Shown: positions 1-5,172, numbered from the stretch's first letter. The stretch: 5,172 nt of DNA from Acidobacteriota bacterium (GCA_003224515.1 QHZC01000704.1:1-5172), one strand, 5' to 3'. Made by a program: numbers and translations. Notes: generated by a model not told the origin, from the sequence alone.

Positions 1-188
1 AACCGAGTCTCGCCGGTCTGCCTGGCGGCCGAGAATAGAGGGAGGTGAGGAACCGGCGAGTGGCCTACAAATAGGTGCAAAGGACCGCGCCCGCTCCTCA
101 TTCTATTCTCTCGACGACAATAACGAGACTGAGGATAGCACCTTTGGAATTCGCTGAAGAACCGTGTGACCTCCGAGTGTTCGCGGCG
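1..188. other. Non-coding flank with no convincing gene
   Basis: This stretch lies downstream of the minus-strand zinc-ribbon membrane gene and reaches the window edge. One plus-strand frame is open from position 2 to a TGA at 155-157, and one minus-strand frame is open from an ATG at 101-99 to the edge. Neither translation looks like a known domain, and neither has a good ribosome binding site. The main visible structure is an imperfect inverted repeat (31-50 with 91-110), listed separately. The end of a neighbouring gene could lie just beyond the edge. Confidence 0.5.
31..110. repeat. Imperfect inverted repeat / possible stem-loop
   Basis: Positions 31-50 match the reverse complement of 91-110 at 16 of 20 positions. 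The outermost eight bases (GAGAATAG and CTATTCTC) are perfect, and one of the four mismatches would be a G-U pair in RNA. The 40-nt interval between the arms could form a large loop with smaller internal pairing. It lies about 80 nt beyond the stop codon of the minus-strand operon. It could act as a transcript-end structure, part of a small RNA or a protein-binding palindrome. No T-tract follows either arm, so a standard intrinsic terminator is not supported. Confidence 0.35.
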
Positions 189-830
189 TCACTCCACTGA
201 GCGTTGGGCCGAAATTTCAACTGCGCTCGAGGACATCTTCAGGTCATTTCCGCAGTTGGGGCAGAACTTATCGGTTTCCGCGACCTCGCGCTTGCACTGC
301 GAGCAGGAGGGGTGCAGGTTGCATTTGCAGTTGGGGCAGAAGTTGAACCGCGCGCCCACCGTATTTCCGCATTGCGGACAGGGATAGGGCAGCGGCTCGC
401 GCATCAGAAAGTAAATCACAAAACCGATGAAACCCCACGCGGGAAGCAGAATAATTACCAGAATGGTCCACAGAGCAGCGCTCATTCCGCGGCGTGAGGC
501 GTCACGGTTGACGTAGGCGAGGAAGAAAATCATGATCGCGAGGCCAAGACTTGCTGCGGTGACGAGTCCTGCCAACGCTAGAGATGCGAGCGCCGGATTG
601 TCCCGCAGGTCCGGCGGGAACATGTCATTTCCGTTGCGGCTCGCCGCCAGATTCACGGTGATTGCGATCACCAGCGCAAGTACGTAGAGAATGGCCACCA
701 GGGCCATCAGCCAGCGCGGGATAATGCGGAACTCTTCCCAGAAGCGAAGGTTTTCCTTTTTCCGCCGAAGACGAATGAGGCGCTTCCTCTCGTTGAATGA
801 ATCTGTCACGCGCTGCGGATAGTCCGACAT
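189..830 (-). CDS. Three-helix membrane protein with C-terminal double zinc ribbon
   Basis: The 213-residue protein has a basic N-terminal segment (residues 14-29, rich in Arg and Lys). Three hydrophobic helices follow at about 40-62, 82-106 and 119-143. The segment from about residue 107 into the third helix (a Tyr-Val-Asn-Arg-Asp stretch, then Arg-Arg-Gly-Met) resembles the small two-helix regions seen ahead of zinc ribbons in many acidobacterial membrane proteins. Two CxxC...CxxC zinc ribbons then follow in series, with Cys151/154/165/168 and Cys176/179/190/193, probably on the cytoplasmic side. The start ATG at 830 is preceded by a purine-rich tract (GGAGAGAGAAGAAAAAG). The gene begins 28 nt after the anti-sigma gene ends, so it is very likely the third gene of the sigma operon. 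Its function is not known. Zinc binding is a strong inference from the eight cysteines, and a role in sensing or assembly with the anti-sigma factor is only a guess. Confidence 0.85.
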   Translation of the reverse strand: MSDYPQRVTDSFNERKRLIRLRRKKENLRFWEEFRIIPRWLMALVAILYVLALVIAITVNLAASRNGNDMFPPDLRDNPALASLALAGLVTAASLGLAIMIFFLAYVNRDASRRGMSAALWTILVIILLPAWGFIGFVIYFLMREPLPYPCPQCGNTVGARFNFCPNCKCNLHPSCSQCKREVAETDKFCPNCGNDLKMSSSAVEISAQRSVE

Positions 831-858
831 CTTTTTCTTCTCTCTCCACTCGTTCCGG

Positions 859-1350
859 TTAACTTCCCTGATTGATCCAATCGGCCTGCTCGCCCTTCCG
901 CGAATGCTCCATCAGCAGCACCGCTGCGGCAAAGAGCGCGGGAATCGTCCACCACAAGCCGAAGCCCACTTCCCAGACCAGTTTCGGAAGACCTGCGCGC
1001 TGACCGAGCCATTGAAATAGGTTCCATACGAAGGGAGCGCTGGCAACGCCAAAAATCCATGACACGCCCGAAGCCAGCCACAGGGCCCGGCGCTTCGGTT
1101 CACGCTCGCGCAATTCCTGGGCGCGCAGGCGCACGCGGAACTGTGTGCGGCTGGCCATCCCCTCCGGCAGGGGCACGGCCGCGGTCCTTAGCAGTCGCAA
1201 AGCCCGATCGGTCCGACGCGCATGCTCGGCGCAAAAGTCACAATCTTCCAGGTGCGCACGGAGCCAGGCGCGGTCGGTATCCGGCATCCCTTCAATGCGT
1301 GCCTGAGCAATCAGTTGCGTTGCGCGCTCGTGGGCATTGTCATTCATCAT
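859..1350 (-). CDS. Membrane-anchored zinc-finger anti-sigma factor (ZAS / zf-HC2 type)
   Basis: This 163-residue protein should bind the ECF sigma factor encoded just upstream and keep it inactive at the membrane. The N-terminal domain carries the zinc-binding anti-sigma signature His33-x3-Cys37-x2-Cys40. His7, 26 residues before His33, sits where ChrR-type anti-sigma factors have their fourth ligand. A basic linker (about residues 68-88) leads to two hydrophobic segments at about 89-113 and 125-147, followed by a short charged tail. The ATG at 1350 overlaps the sigma TGA as ATGA (1347-1350), which points to translational coupling. A strong GGGAGGTG ribosome binding site lies 6 nt from the start by its GGAGG core. 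A second ATG follows immediately (1347-1345) and cannot be excluded as the start. Little protein lies outside the membrane, so an external sensor domain is not evident. The signal is unknown. Confidence 0.88.
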   Translation of the reverse strand: MMNDNAHERATQLIAQARIEGMPDTDRAWLRAHLEDCDFCAEHARRTDRALRLLRTAAVPLPEGMASRTQFRVRLRAQELREREPKRRALWLASGVSWIFGVASAPFVWNLFQWLGQRAGLPKLVWEVGFGLWWTIPALFAAAVLLMEHSRKGEQADWINQGS

Positions 1351-1910
1351 GCAACACCTCCCTGGAGCGCCCCGCGAAGTGCTTGGAGCCCGCGATACAG
1401 GCGAGACTTCACCGTGGAAAGGGGAATGCTGAGCACCCCAGCCATCTCCTCAATCTGCAATTCTTCCTGGAATCGTAGGACCAGCACCTCGCGATAGATC
1501 GCGGGGATTTTCTCGAGAGAGGCCTGGAAGTTTTCTTCCGTCTCCTGGCTGAGGACCTGGTCGAGAGGCGAGAGCTGATTTTCGTTCACCAGTTGCAGGG
1601 CATGATCCTGAGCCGGATCGGTGAGCGTATCGAGGCTTTGGGGTTTCTTTGACCGCTGCCAGTCGATGACCAAATGCCGAGCGATGGCGAAGAGCCAGGC
1701 TTCGAATTTCGACTTGCCATCGTATTGGTGGCCGCGCTCGAGGACGCGGATCCAGGTTTCCTGGAAAAAGTCCTCGGCGCGCTCTTTGTTTCCCGTGAGG
1801 TAGGCCAGGTAGCGGAACAGGCGGTATTGATACTGCTCGATCAGGTGATCGAGCAGGTCGGGGTCGCGCCGCTGCAAGCCGCGGGCGATGGCCTTTCTCT
1901 CATCGCTCAT
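1347..1910 (-). CDS. ECF-family RNA polymerase sigma factor
   Basis: The 187-residue product is a group 4 (extracytoplasmic function) sigma factor that directs RNA polymerase to a specific promoter set. Sigma region 2 spans about residues 19-90. It includes the Ala-Glu-Asp-Phe-Phe-Gln-Glu-Thr-Trp core at 45-53 and the segment from Phe69 to Lys89 that recognises and melts the -10 element. Sigma region 4 spans about residues 130-182, with its helix-turn-helix around 150-172 ending in Ser-Thr-Val-Lys-Ser-Arg-Leu-Tyr. The length is normal for the family. The frame is open upstream to ATGs at 2003 and 2027. The added 31-39 residues (Pro, Ser and Phe rich) look nothing like sigma N-termini, so the start at 1910 is chosen even though no clear ribosome binding site precedes it. 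Cognate regulation comes from the overlapping anti-sigma gene. Many such operons are self-activated, but no typical ECF promoter was recognised here. Confidence 0.92.
   Translation of the reverse strand: MSDERKAIARGLQRRDPDLLDHLIEQYQYRLFRYLAYLTGNKERAEDFFQETWIRVLERGHQYDGKSKFEAWLFAIARHLVIDWQRSKKPQSLDTLTDPAQDHALQLVNENQLSPLDQVLSQETEENFQASLEKIPAIYREVLVLRFQEELQIEEMAGVLSIPLSTVKSRLYRGLQALRGALQGGVA
1355..1362 (-). promoter_or_regulatory. Strong ribosome binding site inside the sigma gene
   Basis: On the minus strand this reads GGGAGGTG, near-perfect anti-16S complementarity, with 6 nt between the GGAGG core and the anti-sigma ATG at 1350. It lies within the last codons of the sigma gene. Together with the ATGA overlap, it fits balanced, coupled production of sigma and anti-sigma factor. 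Confidence 0.8.
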
Positions 1911-2118
1911 TAGCGTGGAGAAGAACAGGGTTGGCCCCGGCGTGCCCGGGGTGCTGAAGAAACTCGACCGATCTGGCAGCAAACATGAAGTCGTCGGGCT
2001 CATTCTAAACGGTATACGCGCCAGCACGCCAAAAAGACTCAGGGAAGTGAGGCGCTAACAAGCTCAATAAAACCAATGGCTTAGAGATGAGATCGTTGTA
2101 GTAGACTTGGGGCTCAGC
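1911..2118. promoter_or_regulatory. Divergent intergenic region between the sigma operon and the zinc-ribbon gene
   Basis: This 208-nt gap separates two genes read in opposite directions, so promoters for both are expected here. Toward the sigma gene, the minus strand contains TAGAAT (2005-2000) with a possible TTGGCG 19 nt upstream. That is a weak housekeeping-type match with long spacing, and it would give a leader of roughly 80 nt to the start at 1910. Toward the plus-strand gene I found no convincing -35/-10 pair. The sequence GTAGTAGACT (2098-2107) recurs ahead of the second paralogue. No ECF-type GGAAC...CGTC element was recognised in either direction. Confidence 0.3.
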
Positions 2119-2121
2119 ATG
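2098..2121 (+). repeat. Start-region repeat, copy 1 (intact zinc-ribbon start)
   Basis: GTAGTAGACT at 2098-2107 is followed by CTCAGC and the ATG start, then TTCTGCC. The same string precedes the second paralogue at 2965-2990 with small gaps. This shared leader supports an origin by tandem duplication. It could instead be a conserved control element. Confidence 0.5.
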
Positions 2122-2898
2122 TTCTGCCCGCTATGCCAAGCTGAATACCGGCAAGGCTTCACGCGATGCGCCGATTGCGACATCATTCTCGTGTATGAGC
2201 CTCCCGCAGGCGCGACGGAATTGGGCGCGTGGGGCGAAGGAGGCGCGCAGGCTGAAAATCCGGAGGACCCTTTCTGCTCCTTTTGGCAGGGTGACGATCC
2301 GCGCATACACGCCGAGATCAGGGAGCTGCTCAACGAGGAAGGCATCCGCCACAAGACCATCCGGCGCCAGGATCATCTCTTCAACCTGAATACCAAGAGC
2401 GCCTTTGAGATCGGGATTCCGTTCTCGCAATTCGAAAAGGCCGAAGCCGCGATCAAGGATGCCTATGGAACGGAGGAAGAAGAGCCGGACGCGGCTCGCC
2501 TTCTGCCTTACGGAGGGGACTACTTGGCGGGCCTTCACGGCGCTTTCCCCTGGCAACCTTTGGCCAAGGGCTTTCTACCGGCAGCGCTCAGCGGGAGAGA
2601 AGAATCCCACCGTGATGCGGCGCCTGCTCCTGAAGAGCTCGCTGGGGACGATTCATCCGAGAACCGGCAAACTCGGTGGGATCCAGTGAATTGGAATCCG
2701 CAAGAGGCCACGCTGCGAGTGTGGTCGAGCGAGCAATCTTATCCCGGAGAAATGATCGCGATGGCCCTGCGGGAAAATCGGATTCATGCGCGCTTCGAAA
2801 GCGGGGAAGGGAAAAGCACAATTTTCGTTCTGCCCCCAGACGAAATGCAGGCGCGCGAAATTGTGAGAGAGATCGTGGAAGGCGCGGCACCAAAATGA
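2119..2898 (+). CDS. Zinc-ribbon protein with two DUF2007-like domains (first paralogue)
   Basis: The 259-residue protein begins with a compact zinc ribbon (Cys3, Cys6, Cys17, Cys20; pattern CxxC-x10-CxxC). A DUF2007-like domain follows at about residues 52-117, then a low-complexity acidic linker, then a second DUF2007-like domain at about 196-259. Each domain shows the family pattern: a strand opening, a helix ending Leu-x-Glu-x-(Gly/Asn)-Ile/Arg-Ile, a further strand, then a helix such as Ala-Arg-Glu-Ile-Val-Arg-Glu. DUF2007 is annotated as a putative signal-transducing domain of PII-like shape, and its ligand is not known. No signal peptide or membrane segment is visible, so it should be cytoplasmic. 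The ATG at 2119 is preferred over an in-frame TTG at 2107 because the zinc ribbon begins at once and a GGGG tract lies 6 nt upstream. The protein is homologous to the next gene. The family assignment is by eye and the function is unknown. Confidence 0.8.
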   Translation: MFCPLCQAEYRQGFTRCADCDIILVYEPPAGATELGAWGEGGAQAENPEDPFCSFWQGDDPRIHAEIRELLNEEGIRHKTIRRQDHLFNLNTKSAFEIGIPFSQFEKAEAAIKDAYGTEEEEPDAARLLPYGGDYLAGLHGAFPWQPLAKGFLPAALSGREESHRDAAPAPEELAGDDSSENRQTRWDPVNWNPQEATLRVWSSEQSYPGEMIAMALRENRIHARFESGEGKSTIFVLPPDEMQAREIVREIVEGAAPK

Positions 2899-2964
2899 AG
2901 ATTGGGTGAGCGAAGCAGGAGGATCGAAGCGGATGCCAGACAGAATAGAGAGGCGTCGGAAGAC

Positions 2965-2990
2965 GTAGTAGACTCAGCGTGCGGTTCTGC
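2965..2990 (+). repeat. Start-region repeat, copy 2 (decayed zinc-ribbon start)
   Basis: GTAGTAGACTCAGC (2965-2978) leads into GTG CGG TTC TGC C. It aligns with the start of the first paralogue, where CTCAGC precedes ATG TTC TGC C. The GTG at 2979 therefore sits where the ancestral start codon should be, although no good ribosome binding site is visible in front of it. A T7 run follows at 2993-2999. Confidence 0.5.
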
Positions 2991-3067
2991 CGTTTTTTTG
3001 GTGCTTGGCAAGAGGAACTGGAGATCGCGCCGGGCCGGGCATGCCGCGTCGAACTCTGCGGCCGAGC

Positions 3068-3072
3068 GGAGG
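3068..3072 (+). promoter_or_regulatory. Ribosome binding site that decides the start of the second paralogue
   Basis: GGAGG sits 5 nt before the ATG at 3078, an ideal arrangement. The in-frame GTG at 2979, 33 codons upstream, has no comparable site. This is the main reason for choosing 3078 as the start. Confidence 0.7.
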
Positions 3073-3077
3073 AAGCC

Positions 3078-3608
3078 ATGTCGTCGAAAGCAATCCCGCA
3101 AGGTTCTTTGGTCCTGGTGTGGGCCGGGGAGAATCCCGCGGTGCACGCAGCGTTGCTCCAAGAACTGGAAGCGGCGGAGATTCCGTTCGCCGACAAGACT
3201 CTTGGGGATGATGAAGTCGCGCCGACGGCCGATCCGCTTCCGATCGACTGGAAACCGCGCTTCGGATTCGAAGTGGCGGTGCTTTCCAGCGATCTCGCCA
3301 TCGCACAAGAGGTGCTTGAAAAGCTGCTGGATGAAGAGCCCGCGGACCTTGAAATTCCCGCACAGGACGAGGTGGCCGGAGGAGAGCCGCCCCTCGTGGT
3401 GGTTACCGAAACGAATCCAGCGGTGGAAATTTGGAATGGCCACGACGAGCGGATCGCGCAATTTCTAACCGCCGCGATGCAGGAAAACGAAATTCCAATC
3501 CATCTGGAAAATCCCGGCGAGCAAACGAGAATTTACGTTTCCGCGGCGAATGAAAAGCGGGCGCGGGAGATTGTGCGGGAAGTTGTGGAGGGCGCGCCGC
3601 CTGGATAG
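3078..3608 (+). CDS. Two-domain DUF2007-like protein, paralogue lacking a working zinc ribbon
   Basis: From the ATG at 3078 the product is 176 residues with two DUF2007-like domains, at about 10-80 and 111-176. It is homologous to the preceding gene. Both end in nearly the same helix (Arg-Glu-Ile-Val-Arg-Glu-(Ile/Val)-Val-Glu-Gly-Ala), and both open the first domain with an aromatic-Gln/Ala-Gly-(Asp/Glu)-(Asp/Asn)-Pro segment. It is acidic, apparently soluble and cytoplasmic. The frame is open upstream to a GTG at 2979, which would add 33 residues. These begin Arg-Phe-Cys-Arg-Phe-Phe-Gly-Ala, a zinc-ribbon-like start in which the second Cys appears to be Phe, and the later cysteines are spaced Cys-x4-Cys. 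They look like decayed remnants. The gene ends 9 nt before the next one, so co-transcription is likely. Function is unknown; partnership with the first paralogue is a guess. Confidence 0.78.
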   Translation: MSSKAIPQGSLVLVWAGENPAVHAALLQELEAAEIPFADKTLGDDEVAPTADPLPIDWKPRFGFEVAVLSSDLAIAQEVLEKLLDEEPADLEIPAQDEVAGGEPPLVVVTETNPAVEIWNGHDERIAQFLTAAMQENEIPIHLENPGEQTRIYVSAANEKRAREIVREVVEGAPPG

Positions 3609-3617
3609 GTTTTCACA

Positions 3618-4265
3618 GTGGCTTATTCGAAACAAGCAGCGGTCGGCTTTCGCGCGCATTCGGGGTGGACCGCCCTTGTGGCCGTGTGTTTGGTAAAAGA
3701 CTCGCCCGTAGTTCTGGCGCGGCAACGCGTCCACCTTGTGGAAACGTTCAGCTACGAATTCCGGCAGCCGTATCACACCGCAGAAAAAATGCTGGTGGGC
3801 CAGGGGCGCGATTTCATTGAACGAGTCCGGGATGAGGCCAGGCGGCTGGCTCATCGCGCGATTCATGGACTGCAAAGCGACCTGCAAAAACAGGGCATTG
3901 CCATGAAGAGCTGTGGATTGGTTCTCGCGTCAGGAAGACCGCTCCCTGCGCTGGACAGGATTCTTGCGTCTCACGCGCTGATTCATGCGGCGGATGGTGA
4001 GCTTTTCCGAGAGGCGCTTCTCCACGCGAGCATTCGTTGCGGCCTCCAGGATTTCAAAATCAAGGAGCGAGAACTCTTGAACCGCGCCGGGCAGGTTCTC
4101 GGCCTCAAGAGCGCTGATCTGATGGGCCGAGTTACCGAGCTTGGCCGAGCTCTTGGCGCTCCTTGGTCGCAGGATGAAAAGTTCGCCACCCTGGCCGCGT
4201 GGCTGGCCTTGGCAGTTCCTTCGAAAGACATCTCCAGGAAGCGGGAAAAGCTCACCGCCGCTTGA
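3618..4265 (+). CDS. Conserved hypothetical protein
   Basis: This 215-residue protein has no function I can assign, but it reads like a conserved uncharacterised family seen in Acidobacteriota and other soil bacteria. It opens with a strand-like segment Val-Gly-Phe-Arg-Ala-His-Ser-Gly-Trp (residues 9-17). Gln-Pro-Tyr-His follows at 50-53, then a helical region, then Ala-Ser-Gly-Arg-Pro-Leu-Pro at 104-110. The next segment, about 117-134 (Ser-His-x3-His through Glu-Leu-Phe-Arg-Glu), looks strongly conserved in style and carries several His and acidic residues. The C-terminal third is helical and basic at the end. There is no signal peptide or membrane helix. The GTG start at 3618 places the first conserved segment at the N-terminus; the ribosome binding site is weak (GGATAGG about 8 nt upstream). 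It follows the preceding gene by 9 nt. The alternating strand/helix order could suit an RNase H-like fold, but this is only an impression. Confidence 0.8.
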   Translation: MAYSKQAAVGFRAHSGWTALVAVCLVKDSPVVLARQRVHLVETFSYEFRQPYHTAEKMLVGQGRDFIERVRDEARRLAHRAIHGLQSDLQKQGIAMKSCGLVLASGRPLPALDRILASHALIHAADGELFREALLHASIRCGLQDFKIKERELLNRAGQVLGLKSADLMGRVTELGRALGAPWSQDEKFATLAAWLALAVPSKDISRKREKLTAA

Positions 4266-4308
4266 CGTTTCTGCATGTCCTGTGTTTCCGTTGCCTCTGG
4301 TGTTCTCC

Positions 4309-4317
4309 GGGGGGAGG
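4309..4317 (+). promoter_or_regulatory. Ribosome binding site supporting a TTG start
   Basis: GGGGGGAGG ends 4 nt before the TTG at 4322. It is the only good Shine-Dalgarno-like site in front of the dehydrogenase and identifies the uncommon TTG start. The next in-frame candidates lie inside the nucleotide-binding fold. Confidence 0.7.
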
Positions 4318-4321
4318 CTTC

Positions 4322-5172
4322 TTGAACATTGCTGAGGTTAAGACCGTCGCCGTGCTGGGCGCGGGGACGATGGGGAATGGCATCGCGCATGTGTTCGCGC
4401 GCTCGGGATATAAAGTGATTTTGCGCGACGTGGAGCAGCGATTTCTTGAGCGCGGAATGGAGACGATTAGGAAGAATCTCGATCGGGAGATCAAGAAGGG
4501 CAAGATCGCGGAGGCGGAGAAGGGCACCGTTCTTGGGCGGTTGCAGCCGGTGACGGATATAACCGCCATTGCGGCGGCAGATTTCGTCGTTGAAGCGGTG
4601 CCGGAGAAAATCGAGATCAAGCGCCCGGTGCTTGGCGAAGCGGACGAAATTCTCCCCCCCGAGGTCATCATCGCTAGCAATACGTCGTCGATTTCCGTGA
4701 CCACGCTAGCGGCGCTGACGAAGCGGCCGGACCGTTTTGTAGGGATGCACTTTATGAATCCGGTGCCAGTGATGGTGCTGGTGGAAGTGATTCGGGCGCT
4801 GCAGACGAGCGACGCGACGTTTGAAACGACCATGAAGCTGGCCGAGAAGCTGGAGAAAAAGCCGGTGGCGGTGAACGATGCGCCGGGGTTCGTTTCGAAC
4901 CGCGTGCTGATGCCGCTGATCAACGAGGCTGTTTACTGCGTTATGGAAGGGGTGGCAACGGCGGAAGCTGTCGATGCGGTGATGAAGTTGGGGATGAATC
5001 ATCCGATGGGGCCGTTGGAGCTGGCGGATTTTATCGGGCTGGATGTTTGCGTGGATGTCATGCACGTCCTCGAGGACGGCTTGGGTGATCCGAAGTATCG
5101 CGCCTGCCCGCTGCTGAAGAAATATGTGGCGGCGGGATGGCTGGGGCGGAAATCGGGGCGGGGGTTTTATAT
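4322..5172 (+). CDS. hbd: 3-hydroxybutyryl-CoA / 3-hydroxyacyl-CoA dehydrogenase, 3' end cut by window
   Basis: The enzyme oxidises (S)-3-hydroxyacyl-CoA to 3-ketoacyl-CoA with NAD, or does the reverse, in fatty-acid degradation and butanoyl-CoA metabolism in the cytoplasm. The Rossmann motif Gly13-Ala-Gly15-Thr-Met-Gly18 opens the protein, and Asp36 at the end of the second strand suits NAD rather than NADP. Residues aligning with the human HADH active site are all present: Ser122 (in Asn-Thr-Ser-Ser), His143 (in Gly-Met-His-Phe-Met-Asn-Pro), Glu155 and Asn193 (in Ser-Asn-Arg). The C-terminal dimer domain runs from about 190 and includes His-Pro-Met-Gly-Pro. The frame is open through the window end after 283 codons, finishing in Gly-Arg-Gly-Phe-Tyr. 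Family members usually end within a few residues of that point, so almost nothing is missing. It starts 56 nt after the hypothetical gene. Substrate chain length cannot be read from the sequence; paaH-type use is possible. Confidence 0.93.
   Translation, partial: MNIAEVKTVAVLGAGTMGNGIAHVFARSGYKVILRDVEQRFLERGMETIRKNLDREIKKGKIAEAEKGTVLGRLQPVTDITAIAAADFVVEAVPEKIEIKRPVLGEADEILPPEVIIASNTSSISVTTLAALTKRPDRFVGMHFMNPVPVMVLVEVIRALQTSDATFETTMKLAEKLEKKPVAVNDAPGFVSNRVLMPLINEAVYCVMEGVATAEAVDAVMKLGMNHPMGPLELADFIGLDVCVDVMHVLEDGLGDPKYRACPLLKKYVAAGWLGRKSGRGFY

Noticed and set aside
51..92. Possible riboswitch or known structured RNA in the loop of the inverted repeat
   Set aside because: I looked for features of tmRNA, RNase P, SRP, 6S and cyclic-di-GMP riboswitches and found no convincing conserved core.
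1..101. Minus-strand ORF starting at an ATG at 101-99 and running off the edge
   Set aside because: Short, with a weak ribosome binding site and no domain-like content. It cannot be judged from 33 codons.
2..157. Plus-strand frame open from the window edge to a TGA at 155-157
   Set aside because: Only 51 codons of polar, low-complexity residues, with no recognisable domain. It overlaps the inverted repeat. It could be the tail of a gene, but nothing supports it.
2976..2999. Possible intrinsic terminator ending in the T7 run
   Set aside because: Only about a 3-bp stem (CGG/CCG) precedes the T run, too weak for a terminator. The run is better explained as part of the decayed ribbon sequence.
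2588..3461. Long minus-strand ORFs opposite the two paralogues
   Set aside because: Composition is Ser/Arg/Pro-rich with no domain features, while the plus-strand frames show homologous domains that agree with each other.
2902..3468. Plus-strand ORF in another frame overlapping the second paralogue
   Set aside because: Arg/Lys/Ser/Trp-rich translation typical of an out-of-frame reading. The correct frame is fixed by homology to the first paralogue.
4252..5065. Long minus-strand ORFs opposite the dehydrogenase
   Set aside because: The plus strand encodes an enzyme with all catalytic residues in place. The opposite frames are Ser/Arg/His-rich shadows typical of GC-rich coding DNA.

Overview
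The window is about 5.2 kb of fairly GC-rich, gene-dense bacterial chromosome. Gene content and style point to a soil or sediment Acidobacteriota-like organism: an ECF sigma/anti-sigma pair, short proteins opening with a CxxC zinc ribbon followed by DUF2007-like domains, a conserved uncharacterised protein, and a 3-hydroxyacyl-CoA dehydrogenase. This placement is inferred from protein style. No rRNA or marker gene is present to confirm it. I see no mobile element, CRISPR array or tRNA.

Layout. Positions 1-188 hold no convincing gene, only an imperfect 20-bp inverted repeat. Positions 189-1910, minus strand, form a tight three-gene operon read right to left. It runs from an ECF RNA polymerase sigma factor (1910-1347), through a membrane-bound zinc-finger anti-sigma factor that starts inside the sigma stop codon (1350-859), to a three-helix membrane protein with two C-terminal zinc ribbons (830-189). 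Positions 1911-2118 are a divergent intergenic region that should carry the promoters for both directions.

On the plus strand come two tandem paralogues with two DUF2007-like domains each (2119-2898 and 3078-3608). The first keeps an intact N-terminal four-Cys zinc ribbon. In the second, the equivalent stretch is degenerate and a strong internal ribosome binding site appears to have taken over initiation. They are followed after 9 nt by a conserved hypothetical protein (3618-4265). After another 56 nt comes a nearly complete 3-hydroxybutyryl-CoA dehydrogenase (4322 to the window end), cut only at its extreme C-terminus.

How the genes work together. The minus-strand operon is a regulatory module: the anti-sigma factor should hold the sigma factor at the membrane until a signal releases it. 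The membrane zinc-ribbon protein may take part in sensing or assembly, but its role is unknown. The plus-strand genes are co-oriented and closely spaced, so they may be co-transcribed. Only the last has a clear enzymatic role, the NAD-dependent 3-hydroxyacyl-CoA oxidation of fatty-acid or butanoate metabolism. I do not see a demonstrably new system. The most unusual item is the pair of zinc-ribbon/DUF2007 paralogues and the decayed start region of the second.
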